64,000 nt of DNA from Sulfuritalea sp. (GTDB lineage Bacteria > Pseudomonadota > Gammaproteobacteria > Burkholderiales > Rhodocyclaceae). The notes under the pieces were generated by a model. The model did not search any database. It was not told the origin of the DNA and was given only the letters and a program-made list of their open reading frames with translations. Of this stretch, positions 1 to 11,420 are shown in pieces (within the stretch, counting starts at the first letter, position 1; each line of letters begins with the position of its first letter). Location: positions 1 through 64,000 of the forward strand of contig JAIPCF010000005.1 of assembly GCA_021738385.1 (NCBI GenBank), written 5' to 3'. The translations under genes were made by a program, and so were the position numbers.

Positions 1-237
1 CATCGTATCGAGCATGGCCAGGGCCGTCCGGATGATCTCGATTTGCTGAACCGGGTGACAGACAACATGATGGGCAAAACCATCTGCGCGTTGGCCGACG
101 CCGCCGCTTTCCCGGTGCGCAGCTTCATCAAGCATTTCAAGAACGAGTTCGAATACCACATCGAAAACAAGAAGTGTCTGGTCGATCCTGAGGTTCAGAA
201 GATGGGCAGCGGCTTTTTCAAGGTAGGGGCCGCGTAA
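1..237 (+). CDS. nuoF: NADH-quinone oxidoreductase subunit F, C-terminal end (5' truncated by window edge)
   Basis: Frame open from base 1 (HRIEHGQGRPDDLDLLNRVTDNMMGKTICALADAAAFPVRSFIKHFKNEFEYHI), typical NuoF C-terminus; stop overlaps the nuoG ATG. Confidence 0.9.
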   Translation, partial: HRIEHGQGRPDDLDLLNRVTDNMMGKTICALADAAAFPVRSFIKHFKNEFEYHIENKKCLVDPEVQKMGSGFFKVGAA

Positions 238-2600
238 TGGTCGAAATCGAGATCGACGGCAAGACGCTGCAAGTCGCAGACGGCAGCACCATCATCGAGG
301 CGGCCCACCAGCTGGGCACCTACATTCCGCACTTCTGCTACCACAAGAAACTGTCCATCGCGGCCAACTGCCGGATGTGCCTGGTGCAGGTGGAAAAGGC
401 GCCGAAGCCGATGCCGGCCTGCGCGACGCCGGTGACCAACGGCATGAAGGTGTTCACGCACTCCGAACTGGCGGTCAAGGCCCAGAAGGGCGTGATGGAG
501 TTCCTGCTGATCAACCACCCGCTGGATTGCCCGATCTGCGATCAGGGCGGCGAGTGCCAGTTGCAGGATCTCGCGGTCGGCTACGGCGAGTCCGCCTCGC
601 AGTACCAGGAAGAAAAGCGCGTCGTTCCCGACAAGGATCTCGGTCCGCTGGTGTCGACCGACATGACCCGCTGCATCAACTGCACGCGCTGTATTCGCTT
701 CACCGCCGAGATTGCCGGCTTCCAGGAACTCGGCCAGTCCTATCGCGGCGAGCGCGCCGAGGTCATGCCCTTCATCGGCAAAACGGTGGACACCGAACTC
801 TCCGGCAACATCATCGACCTTTGCCCGGTCGGTGCGCTGACCTCGAAGCCTTTCCGCTTCTCGGCGCGCACCTGGGAACTGTCGCGGCGCAAGTCGGTGA
901 GCCCGCATGACGGCCTCGGCAGCAACCTGATCGTGCAGACCAAGCACGACCGCGTGATGCGCGTGCTGCCTCTCGAAAACGAAGACATCAACGAATGCTG
1001 GCTGACCGACAAGGAGCGTTTCTCCTATCTTGGCCTGAATTCGCAAGGTGACAACGGGCGGCTGACGAAGCCGATGGTGAAGCAGGGCGGTGAATGGAAG
1101 GAGGTCGACTGGAACGTCGCCCTCGATTACGCCTCGCATGCGTTGCGTGATGTTGCCAATACACACGGTGGCGGTGCTATCGGTGGTCTGATAAGTCCGC
1201 ATGCCACGCTCGAGGAAATGTATCTGGCGCAAAAACTGTTGCGCGGCCTGGGCAGCGAAAACATTGATTTCCGTCTGCGCCAGAGTGATTTCTCTGCTGA
1301 TGGAAAGCGCAAGGGAGCGCCCTGGCTGGGAATGAAGATCGCAGAAATCAGCGAACTCGATCGTGTACTGGTGGTGGGCTCCTTCCTGCGCAAGGATCAT
1401 CCGCTGATTGCTCAACGCCTGCGCCAGTCTGCCAAGCGCGGAGCTCAAATCAGCGTCCTGCACAGCGCGGATGACGACTTGTTGATCACGCTGGAGGCGC
1501 GCGCCATTGTCGCACCATCGCAACTTCCGGCTCAGCTTGCCGAAGTCGTCAAGGCCGTCGCCGAACTCAAGGGCGCGACTGTGGCTGCGGAACTGCAAAA
1601 AGTCGACGCTGGTCGCATTGATGTAAATGCGGCGAAGAAAATCGCAGCAAGCCTGGTTTCAGGCAGTGAAGGCGGCAAGTGCGGCATCCTGCTCGGCAAC
1701 TTCGCACAGCAACATCCGCAAGCGGCAACGCTGAATGCGCTGGCACAGCAACTGGCGGTGCTGCTGGGTGGCCGTTTCGGTTTCCTCGGTGAGGCAGCAA
1801 ATAGTGTCGGCGGATATGTCGCCAAGGCAGTCCCGACAGGCGAGGGCTTCAACGCAGCGGCAATGCTCGACGCGCCGCGCCAGGCTTATGTCGTCGTCGG
1901 TACCGAGCCGGAACTCGATTGCGCCAACGGCGCCAAGGCGCTGGCAAGCCTGACTCAGGCTGCTGTCGCCGTGGTTCTGAGCCCCTTCAAGTCGCAGGCC
2001 ATGCTTGACTATGCGGCAGTACTGCTGCCTGTGTCGCCGTTCTCCGAAACTTCGGGTACTTTCGTCAATACCGAAGGCCGGGTGCAAAGTTTCTACGCCG
2101 CCGCCAAACCACTGGGCGAGTCCCGGCCGGCTTGGAAAGTATTACGCGTACTGGGCAATCTGCTGAAGGTCGAAGGCTTTGACCAGGACAGCAGCGAAGA
2201 AGTACGTGATGAGGCTCTGGGAGGCAAACCTGAGTTTGTTCCCGGTCTGGATAATGGTATCGAAGTCGCACCGAGTCTCAACGCGAATGTCAACGGGCTA
2301 GAGCGGGTCGCCGATGTGCCGATTCACTTTGCCGATTCTCTGGTACGCCGCTCGCCATCGCTGCAACAAGCAACCGACTCCGCCGCTCCAACGGCACGCA
2401 TGAACGCCGCAACGCTGGCGAAACATGGTTTGGCCGTTGGGGATACCGTAAAAGTCGGCGCTGGCGATACGGCGAGCGTTACGCTTGCCGTGAAACTGGA
2501 CGCGGGTCTCCCCGATGGAGTGCTGCGCGTTGCTGCTGCCCACGCCAGTACGCAGGCGCTGGGCGCCATGTTCTCCGTTCTCAGCGTGGAGAAGGCGTGA
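237..2600 (+). CDS. nuoG: NADH-quinone oxidoreductase subunit G
   Basis: N-terminal 2Fe-2S motif ([18 protein letters not shown]), [18 protein letters not shown], molybdopterin-like fold; nuo gene order. Confidence 0.96.
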   Translation: MVEIEIDGKTLQVADGSTIIEAAHQLGTYIPHFCYHKKLSIAANCRMCLVQVEKAPKPMPACATPVTNGMKVFTHSELAVKAQKGVMEFLLINHPLDCPICDQGGECQLQDLAVGYGESASQYQEEKRVVPDKDLGPLVSTDMTRCINCTRCIRFTAEIAGFQELGQSYRGERAEVMPFIGKTVDTELSGNIIDLCPVGALTSKPFRFSARTWELSRRKSVSPHDGLGSNLIVQTKHDRVMRVLPLENEDINECWLTDKERFSYLGLNSQGDNGRLTKPMVKQGGEWKEVDWNVALDYASHALRDVANTHGGGAIGGLISPHATLEEMYLAQKLLRGLGSENIDFRLRQSDFSADGKRKGAPWLGMKIAEISELDRVLVVGSFLRKDHPLIAQRLRQSAKRGAQISVLHSADDDLLITLEARAIVAPSQLPAQLAEVVKAVAELKGATVAAELQKVDAGRIDVNAAKKIAASLVSGSEGGKCGILLGNFAQQHPQAATLNALAQQLAVLLGGRFGFLGEAANSVGGYVAKAVPTGEGFNAAAMLDAPRQAYVVVGTEPELDCANGAKALASLTQAAVAVVLSPFKSQAMLDYAAVLLPVSPFSETSGTFVNTEGRVQSFYAAAKPLGESRPAWKVLRVLGNLLKVEGFDQDSSEEVRDEALGGKPEFVPGLDNGIEVAPSLNANVNGLERVADVPIHFADSLVRRSPSLQQATDSAAPTARMNAATLAKHGLAVGDTVKVGAGDTASVTLAVKLDAGLPDGVLRVAAAHASTQALGAMFSVLSVEKA
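2448..2474 (+). repeat. Dispersed 27-bp repeat copy, inside nuoG
   Basis: GTAAAAGTCGGCGCTGGCGATACGGCG; encodes (V)KVGAGDTA. Confidence 0.8.
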
Positions 2601-3685
2601 TGGAAACCACCGTTCTCGGTTTCTTCGAATGGTTGTGGGGGCCGCTGTGGGCGCCGCTCTGGACTCTGGTTCAGCCGGTATGGCCGCTGATCTGGACTCT
2701 GGTCAAGATCGTCCTGATCCTTGCTCCCTTGCTGCTTTCGGTTGCCTATCTGACTTTCTGGGAACGCAAGATCATTGGCTGGATGCAGGTTCGCATCGGT
2801 CCCAACCGCGTCGGCCCCTGGGGTCTGCTGCAGCCGATCGCCGACGGCATGAAGCTGTTCTTCAAAGAGGTATTGTTTCCTTCTGCGGCCGACAAGAAAC
2901 TCTTCATTCTTGGTCCCATCATGGCGATTGCCCCGGCGCTGGCTGCCTGGGCGGTGATTCCATTCGCGCCGGGTTGGGTGCTGGCCAACGTCAATGCCGG
3001 CGTCCTGTATTTACTGGCGATCAGTTCGGTGGGCGTCTACGGCATCATCATTTCCGGCTGGGCATCGAACTCGAAGTACCCGTTCTTTGCCGCCATGCGC
3101 GCCTCGGCGCAGATGATTTCCTACGAGATCTCGATGGGCCTGGCGCTGATCACAGTCCTGATGGTGTCGAACAGCCTGAACCTGACCGAGATAGTTGTGG
3201 CGCAAAGCGCGGGACGCTTCGCTGATATGGGTATTGGCGCGCTATCCTGGAACTGGCTGCCGCTGCTGCCGATGTTCGGCGTGTATCTGATTTCCGGAAT
3301 CGCGGAAGTCAATCGCGCGCCGTTCGACGTGGTCGAGGGCGAGTCGGAAATTGTTGCCGGTCACATGGTCGAATATTCGGGCATGTCCTTCGCGATGTTC
3401 TTCCTCGCCGAATACGCCAACATGATCCTGATCGCGGCGATGACCTCGATCTTCTTCCTTGGCGGCTGGTTGTCCCCGGTGAGCTTCCTGCCTGACGGTT
3501 TCCATTGGCTGGCCGCGAAGATGGCCTCGGTCCTGTTCTTCTTCCTCTGGATTCGAGCCACCTTCCCGCGCTATCGCTACGACCACATCATGCGTCTGGG
3601 CTGGAAGGTATTCGTGCCGCTCACGCTGGTGTGGATTCTTGTTGTCGGCATCTGGATGATGTCGCCGCTGACCATCTGGAAATAG
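2600..3685 (+). CDS. nuoH: NADH-quinone oxidoreductase subunit H
   Basis: Membrane protein with [36 protein letters not shown]; gene order. Confidence 0.96.
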   Translation: METTVLGFFEWLWGPLWAPLWTLVQPVWPLIWTLVKIVLILAPLLLSVAYLTFWERKIIGWMQVRIGPNRVGPWGLLQPIADGMKLFFKEVLFPSAADKKLFILGPIMAIAPALAAWAVIPFAPGWVLANVNAGVLYLLAISSVGVYGIIISGWASNSKYPFFAAMRASAQMISYEISMGLALITVLMVSNSLNLTEIVVAQSAGRFADMGIGALSWNWLPLLPMFGVYLISGIAEVNRAPFDVVEGESEIVAGHMVEYSGMSFAMFFLAEYANMILIAAMTSIFFLGGWLSPVSFLPDGFHWLAAKMASVLFFFLWIRATFPRYRYDHIMRLGWKVFVPLTLVWILVVGIWMMSPLTIWK

Positions 3686-3700
3686 GACCGAGAGATCGCC

Positions 3701-4186
3701 ATGGGTGCAAGAGATTTCATTGGTAGCCTGTTCCTCAAGGAACTGTTCAAGGGTATGGCAGTGACCGGGCGCTACATGTTCGCGCGCAAGATCACCGTTC
3801 AGTACCCGGATGAGAAAACCCCGCAAAGCAATCGCTTTCGCGGTCTGCATGCCTTGCGTCGCTATCCGAATGGAGAAGAACGCTGCATCGCCTGCAAACT
3901 GTGCGAGGCAGTTTGTCCGGCGCTGGCGATCACCATCGAGTCGGCAGAGCGCGATGATGGCAGTCGCCGCACCACACGCTACGACATCGATCTGACCAAA
4001 TGCATTTTTTGCGGTTTCTGCGAGGAAGCCTGCCCGGTTGACGCCATCGTCCAGACCCGTATCTTCGAGTACCACGGCGAGAAGCGTGGCGATCTCTATT
4101 ACACCAAGCAAATGCTGCTGGCCGTCGGCGATCGAAACGAAACACAGATCGCAGCCGATCGTGCCCAGGATGCGCCTTACCGCTGA
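3701..4186 (+). CDS. nuoI: NADH-quinone oxidoreductase subunit I
   Basis: Two 4Fe-4S motifs ([24 protein letters not shown]); gene order. Confidence 0.96.
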   Translation: MGARDFIGSLFLKELFKGMAVTGRYMFARKITVQYPDEKTPQSNRFRGLHALRRYPNGEERCIACKLCEAVCPALAITIESAERDDGSRRTTRYDIDLTKCIFCGFCEEACPVDAIVQTRIFEYHGEKRGDLYYTKQMLLAVGDRNETQIAADRAQDAPYR

Positions 4187-4193
4187 CCCAGCC

Positions 4194-4820
4194 ATGGAAT
4201 TCAAGACCATTCTTTTCTACATCTTTTCCGCAGTGACGATATTCGCGGCGTTGCGTGTGATCACAGCGCGCAATCCGGTGCATGCCGTGCTGTTTCTTGT
4301 GCTGGCATTTTTCAACGTTGCCGCGCTGTGGATGCTGTTGCAGGCCGAGTTTCTGGCTCTCGCGCTGATCATGGTCTATGTCGGCGCGGTGATGGTCCTG
4401 TTCCTGTTTGTGGTGATGATGCTCGACATCAACATCGAGCGCGTACGGCAGGGTTTCTGGAGCAATCTGCCACTCGGCGCTTTTGTCGGTTTGTTGATGG
4501 TCGCCGAGATGGCCGTGGTGCTCTCCGGCCGCTATTTTGGCTTGGCAAATTTCCCGTCGCAAAATCTGCCGGCGGACTACAGCAACACCAAGGAATTGGC
4601 GCGCGTGCTCTTTACCGAGTTCGCTTATCCCTTCGAAATTGCCTCGGTCATTCTGCTGGTGGCCATTATCGTTGCGGTGATGTTGACCTTGCGCAAGCGC
4701 AAGGACAACAAGGCCATGAATCCTTCGGACCAGATCGCTGTCAAGAGCAGGGATCGCATGCGCCTGGTCAAGATGGCGCCTGAAGTCGAGCTCCCCGTGG
4801 CTGAAAAGGGAGGGGAGTAA
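4194..4820 (+). CDS. nuoJ: NADH-quinone oxidoreductase subunit J
   Basis: [41 protein letters not shown]; gene order. Confidence 0.94.
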   Translation: MEFKTILFYIFSAVTIFAALRVITARNPVHAVLFLVLAFFNVAALWMLLQAEFLALALIMVYVGAVMVLFLFVVMMLDINIERVRQGFWSNLPLGAFVGLLMVAEMAVVLSGRYFGLANFPSQNLPADYSNTKELARVLFTEFAYPFEIASVILLVAIIVAVMLTLRKRKDNKAMNPSDQIAVKSRDRMRLVKMAPEVELPVAEKGGE

Positions 4821-4822
4821 AC

Positions 4823-5128
4823 ATGGTCTCGCTATCCCACTATCTGATACTGGCCGCCATCTTGTTCGCGATCAGCATTATCGGCATCTTCCTCAACCGG
4901 AAGAATCTGATCGTGTTACTGATGGCCATCGAGTTGATGCTGCTGGCGGTGAATATCAATTTTGTCGCTTTCTCGCATTACCTCAACGATCTTTCCGGTC
5001 AGCTCTTCGTGTTTTTCATACTCGTGGTGGCTGCCGCAGAATCCGGTATCGGTCTCGCCATTCTGGTGGTGCTGTTCCGCAACCTGTCCTCCATCGATGT
5101 CGAAGATCTCGACAGTTTGAAGGGTTAG
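4823..5128 (+). CDS. nuoK: NADH-quinone oxidoreductase subunit K
   Basis: 101 aa, three TM helices, NuoK signature ([28 protein letters not shown]). Confidence 0.96.
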   Translation: MVSLSHYLILAAILFAISIIGIFLNRKNLIVLLMAIELMLLAVNINFVAFSHYLNDLSGQLFVFFILVVAAAESGIGLAILVVLFRNLSSIDVEDLDSLKG

Positions 5129-5132
5129 TGAC

Positions 5133-7142
5133 ATGGGCATGAAAACACTCTATCTGCTGGTACCTCTGGCCCCGCTGGCCGGCGCCATCCTCGCGGGATT
5201 CTTCGGCAAGATTCTCGGCCGTACCGGGTCGCATCTGGTGACCATCCTTGGCGTCACGATTTCCTTTGTGCTGTCCTTTGTGATTTATCAGGATGTGCAG
5301 GCCGGCAATGTATTCAACGGTGCGGTTTACACCTGGATGGAATCGGGCGGCCTGAAACTTCAAATCGGCTTCCTGATCGACCCGCTGACCGTCATGATGA
5401 TGCTGGTGGTCACCTTCGTCTCACTCATGGTGCACGTTTACACCATTGGCTATATGGCGGAAGATCCCGGTTATCAGCGCTTCTTCAGCTACATCTCGCT
5501 GTTCACCTTCTCCATGCTGATGCTGGTGATGTCCAACAACTTCGTCCAGTTGTTCTTCGGCTGGGAAGCGGTGGGTCTGGTTTCGTATTTGTTGATCGGC
5601 TTTTGGTACACCCGGCCGACAGCGATCTACGCCAACCTCAAGGCCTTCCTGGTGAATCGTGTCGGTGACTTCGGCTTCCTGCTCGGTATCGGACTGATTG
5701 CCGCCTATGCCGGCAGCCTCGACTATGCCGAGGTGTTTGCCAAACGCAACGAACTGGCCGCGATCACCGAATCCGTGACCGGCTGGCCGTTGATCACCGC
5801 AGCCTGTATCTGTCTGTTCATTGGCGCCATGGGCAAGTCGGCGCAGTTCCCGCTGCATGTCTGGCTACCCGACTCGATGGAAGGTCCGACGCCAATCTCC
5901 GCGCTGATCCATGCCGCCACCATGGTCACGGCGGGCATCTTCATGGTGTCGCGCATGTCGCCGCTGTTCGAGCTGTCCGACACCGCACTGTCGTTTGTCA
6001 TCATCATCGGTGCCATTACCTGTTTGTTCATGGCGCTGATAGCCATCGTGCAGACCGACATCAAGCGCGTTGTTGCCTACTCGACACTGTCGCAGCTCGG
6101 CTACATGACCATGGCTCTTGGAGCCTCGGCCTATTCGGTGGCGATCTTCCACTTGATGACACATGCCTTCTTCAAGGCCGTGCTCTTCCTCGGTGCCGGT
6201 TCCGTCATCATCGCCATGCACCATGAGCAGGACATGCGCCGCATGGGCGGCTTGCGCAAGTACATGCCGATTACCTACGCCACCATGCTGATCGGTGCGC
6301 TTGCCAACGCGGGCTTGCCGCCGTTTGCCGGATTTTTCTCCAAGGATTCGATCATCGAGGCAGTGCATTTCTCGCAGATTCCCGGCGCCGGTTTTGCCTA
6401 CTTTTGCGCGTTGGCGGCGGTCTTTGTCGGCGGTCTGTATTCCTTCCGCCTGATCTTCTTTACCTTCCACGGCAAAGAGCGTTTCCGTGATGTCGCACAT
6501 GATGCACACGGTCACGACGCACACCATGATGACCACGGGCATCATGGCCCGGCAGAACCGCATGAATCACCCAAAGTCGTTACCGTACCGTTGATCCTGT
6601 TGTCGATTCCTGCCATTGCATCAGGCTGGATGATCGGCACGGTGCTCTACGGTGAATGGTTCGGCGGTGCGATTGTCATTGCCGACAACCACAAGGGCAT
6701 GGCGATGATGGCCGAACAGTTCCATGGTGTGGTCGGCATGATGCTGCACGGCGTCACTACGCTACCGTTCTGGCTGGCGATGTCCGGCGCGGCGACCGCC
6801 TGGTTCCTCTATATCAAGCGTCCGAATCTGCCGGCCGTGATCAAGCAGAAGCTGGCGTTCCCAGCCATGATTCTCGAAGAAAAATATGGTTTCGACCGCT
6901 TCAACGACTGGTTCTTTGCCGGCGGTGCGCGTGGCCTCGGCCGTGGTTTGTGGAAAGGTGGCGATCAGGTTTTGATCGACGGTGTAATGGTCAACGGTTC
7001 GGCCAGTGCTGTCGGCTGGATATCCGGGCTGGTCCGCCTGCTTCAGACTGGCCGTATTTATCAGTACGCATTTTTCATGATCTTCGGAGCTTTGGCTTTG
7101 TTGAGCTATGCGTGGTGGACGGTCTTAAACCGAATTCTCTGA
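5133..7142 (+). CDS. nuoL: NADH-quinone oxidoreductase subunit L
   Basis: Proton-pumping subunit (FFGWEAVGLVSYLLIGFWYTRP, HAATMVTAGIFMVSR); His-rich loop HDAHGHDAHHDDHGHHG. Confidence 0.96.
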   Translation: MGMKTLYLLVPLAPLAGAILAGFFGKILGRTGSHLVTILGVTISFVLSFVIYQDVQAGNVFNGAVYTWMESGGLKLQIGFLIDPLTVMMMLVVTFVSLMVHVYTIGYMAEDPGYQRFFSYISLFTFSMLMLVMSNNFVQLFFGWEAVGLVSYLLIGFWYTRPTAIYANLKAFLVNRVGDFGFLLGIGLIAAYAGSLDYAEVFAKRNELAAITESVTGWPLITAACICLFIGAMGKSAQFPLHVWLPDSMEGPTPISALIHAATMVTAGIFMVSRMSPLFELSDTALSFVIIIGAITCLFMALIAIVQTDIKRVVAYSTLSQLGYMTMALGASAYSVAIFHLMTHAFFKAVLFLGAGSVIIAMHHEQDMRRMGGLRKYMPITYATMLIGALANAGLPPFAGFFSKDSIIEAVHFSQIPGAGFAYFCALAAVFVGGLYSFRLIFFTFHGKERFRDVAHDAHGHDAHHDDHGHHGPAEPHESPKVVTVPLILLSIPAIASGWMIGTVLYGEWFGGAIVIADNHKGMAMMAEQFHGVVGMMLHGVTTLPFWLAMSGAATAWFLYIKRPNLPAVIKQKLAFPAMILEEKYGFDRFNDWFFAGGARGLGRGLWKGGDQVLIDGVMVNGSASAVGWISGLVRLLQTGRIYQYAFFMIFGALALLSYAWWTVLNRIL

Positions 7143-7166
7143 CATGACTGTCAGCTAATATTGACT

Positions 7167-8642
7167 ATGAATGCAAGCTTACTGAGTCTCGCAATCTGGG
7201 TGCCGATTCTGGGTGCTGTTCCAGTTTTCTGGATCGGCTCCGAACGACGCGAACTGGTGCGCTGGTTTTCCCTGGCCGTTGCGGTTGCCGGCTTCCTGGT
7301 CACCATTCCACTCTATATCGGGTTTGATACCTCGCTGAGCGGAATGCAGTTTGTCGAAAAAGCGCCCTGGATCACTCGCTTCAACGTTGAGTATCTGCTC
7401 GGGGTTGACGGCATTTCGATGCCCTTCATTCTGCTCAACAGCTTCATTACCGTGCTGGTGGTGCTCGCCGGTTGGGAAGTCATCGAAGAGAAGCAGGCCC
7501 AGTACATGGGCGCATTCCTGATCATGTCGGGCCTCATGAACGGCATTTTCAGCGCACTGGACGGCGTGCTGTTCTACGTGTTCTTCGAGGCTTCGCTGAT
7601 CCCGATGTACATCATCATCGGCGCCTGGGGCGGACCGAACAGGGTTTACGCCGCCTTCAAGTTCTTCCTCTACACCTTGCTCGGCTCCTTGCTGATGCTG
7701 GTTGCGCTGATCTGGCTGTTCCTCGAGTCGGGCGGCAGCTTCAACATTCTCGACTGGCACCACTTGCCGATCGGGATCAAGCCGCAGATTCTGATCTTCA
7801 TCGCCTTCCTGGTTTCGTTTGCCGTCAAGGTACCCATGTGGCCGGTGCATACGTGGTTGCCTGACGCCCACGTCGAAGCGCCTACCGGCGGCTCGGTGGT
7901 GCTGGCTGCGATTGCCCTGAAGCTCGGCGCCTACGGTTTCGTGCGGTTTTCGCTGCCCATCGTGCCCGATGCCGCCCATCAACTGGCACCGATGATGATT
8001 GCCCTGAGCCTGATCGCCGTTGTCTACATCGGTTTTGTGGCCCTGGTGCAAACCGACATGAAAAAGCTGATCGCCTACTCGTCGATCTCGCACATGGGTT
8101 TTGTCACTCTCGGGTTTTTCATCTTCAATCAGATCGGTGTCGAAGGTGCGCTGGTGCAGATGATTTCGCATGGTTTCATTTCCGCTGCCATGTTCCTTTG
8201 CGTCGGCGTAATGTATGACCGCATGCACTCGCGGCAGATCGCCGATTACGGCGGCGTGGCGAATACCATGCCAAAGTTTGCTGCCTTGTTCGTGTTTTTT
8301 GCCATGGCCAATTCCGGGCTGCCGGCAACTTCGGGCTTTGTCGGCGAGTTCATGGTGATCCTGGGCGCCATCAAGTTCAACTTCTGGGTCGGTTTTGCCG
8401 CCGCCACTACGCTGATTCTCGGTGCCGCCTATACCTTGTGGATGATCAAGCGCGTGGTGTTTGGCGAAGTCGGCAACGACAAGGTGGCAAAGCTGAAAGA
8501 CATCGGCAGTCGCGAGTTTCTGGTACTCGGCCTGCTGGCGGTTTGCGTTCTGGCCATGGGCCTTTACCCCTTCCCCTTCACCGAGGTAATGCATTCCTCG
8601 GTGGATAACCTGCTCAAGCATGTTGCGATGAGCAAGCTCTGA
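7167..8642 (+). CDS. nuoM: NADH-quinone oxidoreductase subunit M
   Basis: FFEASLIPMYIIIGAWGGPNRVYAAFKFFLYTLLGS; gene order; ATG at 7167 (the ORF track uses an upstream TTG). Confidence 0.95.
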   Translation: MNASLLSLAIWVPILGAVPVFWIGSERRELVRWFSLAVAVAGFLVTIPLYIGFDTSLSGMQFVEKAPWITRFNVEYLLGVDGISMPFILLNSFITVLVVLAGWEVIEEKQAQYMGAFLIMSGLMNGIFSALDGVLFYVFFEASLIPMYIIIGAWGGPNRVYAAFKFFLYTLLGSLLMLVALIWLFLESGGSFNILDWHHLPIGIKPQILIFIAFLVSFAVKVPMWPVHTWLPDAHVEAPTGGSVVLAAIALKLGAYGFVRFSLPIVPDAAHQLAPMMIALSLIAVVYIGFVALVQTDMKKLIAYSSISHMGFVTLGFFIFNQIGVEGALVQMISHGFISAAMFLCVGVMYDRMHSRQIADYGGVANTMPKFAALFVFFAMANSGLPATSGFVGEFMVILGAIKFNFWVGFAAATTLILGAAYTLWMIKRVVFGEVGNDKVAKLKDIGSREFLVLGLLAVCVLAMGLYPFPFTEVMHSSVDNLLKHVAMSKL

Positions 8643-8665
8643 TGAAAACTATGAGCGGCGCACGA

Positions 8666-8703
8666 GCTTTGCATGCCTGGAACTCCGCTTCGCGGGCAGG
8701 CAA
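8666..8703 (+). repeat. Dispersed 38-bp hairpin repeat, copy between nuoM and nuoN
   Basis: GCTTTGCATGCCTGGAACTCCGCTTCGCGGGCAGGCAA, same as the nested elements at 51453 and 52319. Confidence 0.88.
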
Positions 8704-8723
8704 CGAAAAACACGAGAGAAGCG

Positions 8724-10211
8724 ATGCTGAATAATTTCGTGATCCCCGACCTGTACCCGGCGGCACCGGAGATATTTCTCCTGCTGATGGCCTTCCTGGT
8801 GCTGTTTGTCGACCTGATTTTTGGCGCGACCCATCGCTGGATTGCTGCCATGCTCACCCTCATCACCCTGTTCGGATGTGCGGCGATTACGCTGGTCACC
8901 TGGGATGGACAAACCACGCTGACCTTCAGCAACATGTTTGTCGATGATGCCCTGTCCGACTTTCTCAAGCTGATGACCTATTTCGCCGTCATCATGATGC
9001 TGGTGTACAGCAGGCAGTACATGGCAGATCGTGGCCTGGACAAGGGGGAGTTCTACGTCCTTGTGATGTTCGCCACGCTGGGCATGATGATCATGATATC
9101 GGCATCCAGCCTGGTGACCATGTATCTCGGTCTTGAATTGATGTCGCTCTCGCTTTATGGTCTGGTGGCCATTGATCGCGAATCGTCGCGTGCTACCGAA
9201 GCGGCAATGAAATATTTCGTACTTGGCGCCCTGGGTTCCGGTCTGCTGCTGTACGGCATGTCGATGATCTACGGCGCCACGGGCAGTCTGTCGATCAATG
9301 GCGTGGCGCAGGCCTTGCATCAGGGTCAGGCGGAAAGATCCGTGCTGGTGTTCGGCCTGGTCTTCCTGGTGGGCGGTGTTGCCTTCAAGCTGGGTCTGGT
9401 GCCGTTCCATATGTGGATACCCGACGTCTATCACGGCGCACCCACCCCGATAACCATGTTCGTCGGTTCGGCGCCCAAGATTGCGGCCTTTGCCATGGCT
9501 TTGCGCCTGCTGGTCTACGGCCTGTTCGGGCTGGTCGAGGATTGGCAGCCGATGCTGCTGGTCATGGCAATGTTGTCCATCGGTCTCGGAAATCTGGCCG
9601 CCATTGCACAGACCAATATCAAGCGCATGCTGGCGTACTCGGCCATTTCGCATATGGGCTACATGGTGCTCGGCCTGATGGCAGGTGTTGTCGGTGGCCG
9701 GGTTGAAGCCTTCACGGCGATTAACGCCTACAGTTCCGCGATGTACTACACCATTGCCTATGTAATGATGACCATGGGCGCTTTCGGTACGGTGTTGCTG
9801 CTCTCACGCGCCGGCTATGAAGCTGAGAACCTGGAAGACTTCAAGGGTCTCAACAAGCGCAGCCCCTGGTTTGCCGGGATGATGCTGATCATGATGTTCT
9901 CCATGGCCGGCATTCCATTCTTCATCGGCTTCTTCGCCAAGTTTGCGGTGCTGCTGGCCGCTATCAAGGCGGGTTACACCATGGTGGCTGTAATCGCGGT
10001 CATGTTCTCTCTGGTCGGCGCTTTCTACTACCTGCGCGTGGTCAAGCTGATGTATTTCGACTCCCCGGTCGATTCGGCGCCGATTACTGCCGGTCTGGAC
10101 CTGCGTGTACTGCTGTCGCTTAACGGTCTGGCAGTCGCCGCTTTTGGTCTTTTCCCTGACCAGTTGGCCTTGATCTGCTACACCACGCTGGCGCGCTCGC
10201 TATCGGGCTAG
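8724..10211 (+). CDS. nuoN: NADH-quinone oxidoreductase subunit N
   Basis: [30 protein letters not shown]; gene order; ATG at 8724. Confidence 0.94.
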   Translation: MLNNFVIPDLYPAAPEIFLLLMAFLVLFVDLIFGATHRWIAAMLTLITLFGCAAITLVTWDGQTTLTFSNMFVDDALSDFLKLMTYFAVIMMLVYSRQYMADRGLDKGEFYVLVMFATLGMMIMISASSLVTMYLGLELMSLSLYGLVAIDRESSRATEAAMKYFVLGALGSGLLLYGMSMIYGATGSLSINGVAQALHQGQAERSVLVFGLVFLVGGVAFKLGLVPFHMWIPDVYHGAPTPITMFVGSAPKIAAFAMALRLLVYGLFGLVEDWQPMLLVMAMLSIGLGNLAAIAQTNIKRMLAYSAISHMGYMVLGLMAGVVGGRVEAFTAINAYSSAMYYTIAYVMMTMGAFGTVLLLSRAGYEAENLEDFKGLNKRSPWFAGMMLIMMFSMAGIPFFIGFFAKFAVLLAAIKAGYTMVAVIAVMFSLVGAFYYLRVVKLMYFDSPVDSAPITAGLDLRVLLSLNGLAVAAFGLFPDQLALICYTTLARSLSG

Positions 10212-10311
10212 CGGCGCTGTCGCGGTGCGTTGCGCGCGCCGCGACTCGCCGTGATCCGCGTCCTCATTTAGGTAGCGGCGAAACGACATCAAACACAAAG
10301 CTTGGCGGAGG

Positions 10312-10758
10312 CTAGGCGTACTTCGCCTTTGCGGCCTTGGCTTCAACGGCCTCCTCGGGCGAGTAGGCCTTGCCTGACCACAGCATCCGGTACGCAATCT
10401 CCTCATTGCCGTTCTCGCACAGTTCCAGGACTTGCTGAAACAGAGGCTGGAAGGTTTCGCTGCGATGCGAAGCCTCGTGTTCCTCAAATGAATTCCAGAA
10501 GGTGATGATCAGCGCTTCGCGGTCTTTCAACGGGCTATCCACTGCCTGGCCGATGGTGCTGCCTTCATTCGAGACCATCCCGCTGTTAAGCACCACCATG
10601 CCGCCACGAAAGCCGGTGTCCGAATGGTAGGTCTTGACGTTCTCGCACAGCATCGCAACCCGTTCCTCAAGGTCGTCGATGGTATATCCTTGGGCCAGCA
10701 GCACTCGATTCACGGTTACCACCCCATCGGGACTCAACTCTGGAATCAGACCGGACAT
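10312..10758 (-). CDS. conserved hypothetical protein, possibly antibiotic-biosynthesis-monooxygenase-like fold
   Basis: 148-aa ORF in a gap between nuoN and the NUDIX gene; fold guess from ALIITFWNSFEEHEASHRSETF only. Confidence 0.5.
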   Translation of the reverse strand: MSGLIPELSPDGVVTVNRVLLAQGYTIDDLEERVAMLCENVKTYHSDTGFRGGMVVLNSGMVSNEGSTIGQAVDSPLKDREALIITFWNSFEEHEASHRSETFQPLFQQVLELCENGNEEIAYRMLWSGKAYSPEEAVEAKAAKAKYA

Positions 10759-10843
10759 GTAAGCCTCCTGTATTAATGGTGTCTAATATAAGATGGGCAT
10801 TCTCGATAAAAGTTCAAGTATCAATTAACTCCCTGTTGGCGCA

Positions 10844-11407
10844 ATGGACGATTCAGACCTGATAGAGCATACGATTACCAGCGAGCCGGTTTTTGACGGC
10901 GTTTTGTTGCATGTCCGGCGCGACACGGTTCGCATGTCGGATGGTCATGAGACCATCCGCGAATGGATAGCGCATCCGGGTGCGGTGGTGGTGCTGGCGG
11001 CATTGGACAACGGCAAGCTTCTTTTTGAGCGTCAGTTTCGATATCCGCTACAACGGGTTTTTGTCGAGCTTCCCGCCGGCAAGATTGATCCCGATGAGCA
11101 CCCGCTGGACACCGCCAAAAGGGAACTTCGCGAAGAGACGGGCCACCAGGCAAAATTCTGGAGGCATCTGGCGACCATGCATCCCAGCATCGGCTATACC
11201 GATGAAAAGATCGAGATATTCTGGGCTCAGGGTTTGATTTATGTCGGGCACCAGCGCGATCATGGCGAGTTTTTGGATGTGATTGAAATGAATGTCGCCG
11301 ATGCAATGCTGGCGGTACGCGATGGAGAAATCACCGACGGAAAAACCATCGCTGCCCTGATGTGGGCCGACAAGATCGATGCCGGCGTGTGGTCGGTTCC
11401 TGACTGA
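10844..11407 (+). CDS. NUDIX hydrolase (ADP-ribose pyrophosphatase type)
   Basis: NUDIX box variant PLDTAKRELREETGHQAKFW. Confidence 0.9.
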   Translation: MDDSDLIEHTITSEPVFDGVLLHVRRDTVRMSDGHETIREWIAHPGAVVVLAALDNGKLLFERQFRYPLQRVFVELPAGKIDPDEHPLDTAKRELREETGHQAKFWRHLATMHPSIGYTDEKIEIFWAQGLIYVGHQRDHGEFLDVIEMNVADAMLAVRDGEITDGKTIAALMWADKIDAGVWSVPD

Positions 11408-11420
11408 GAGACCCGTGCAA

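Noticed and set aside
195-1598. 467-aa minus-strand ORF opposite nuoG
   Set aside because: Shadow ORF of a strongly conserved gene; His/Arg-rich low-plausibility protein.
6490-6570. His-rich loop in NuoL as a novel metal-binding feature
   Set aside because: His-rich loops at this position are, as far as I recall, common in betaproteobacterial NuoL; not unusual.
7179-8621. 480-aa minus-strand ORF opposite nuoM
   Set aside because: Shadow ORF; composition (H, Q, E, N rich) typical of antisense to TM-coding sequence.
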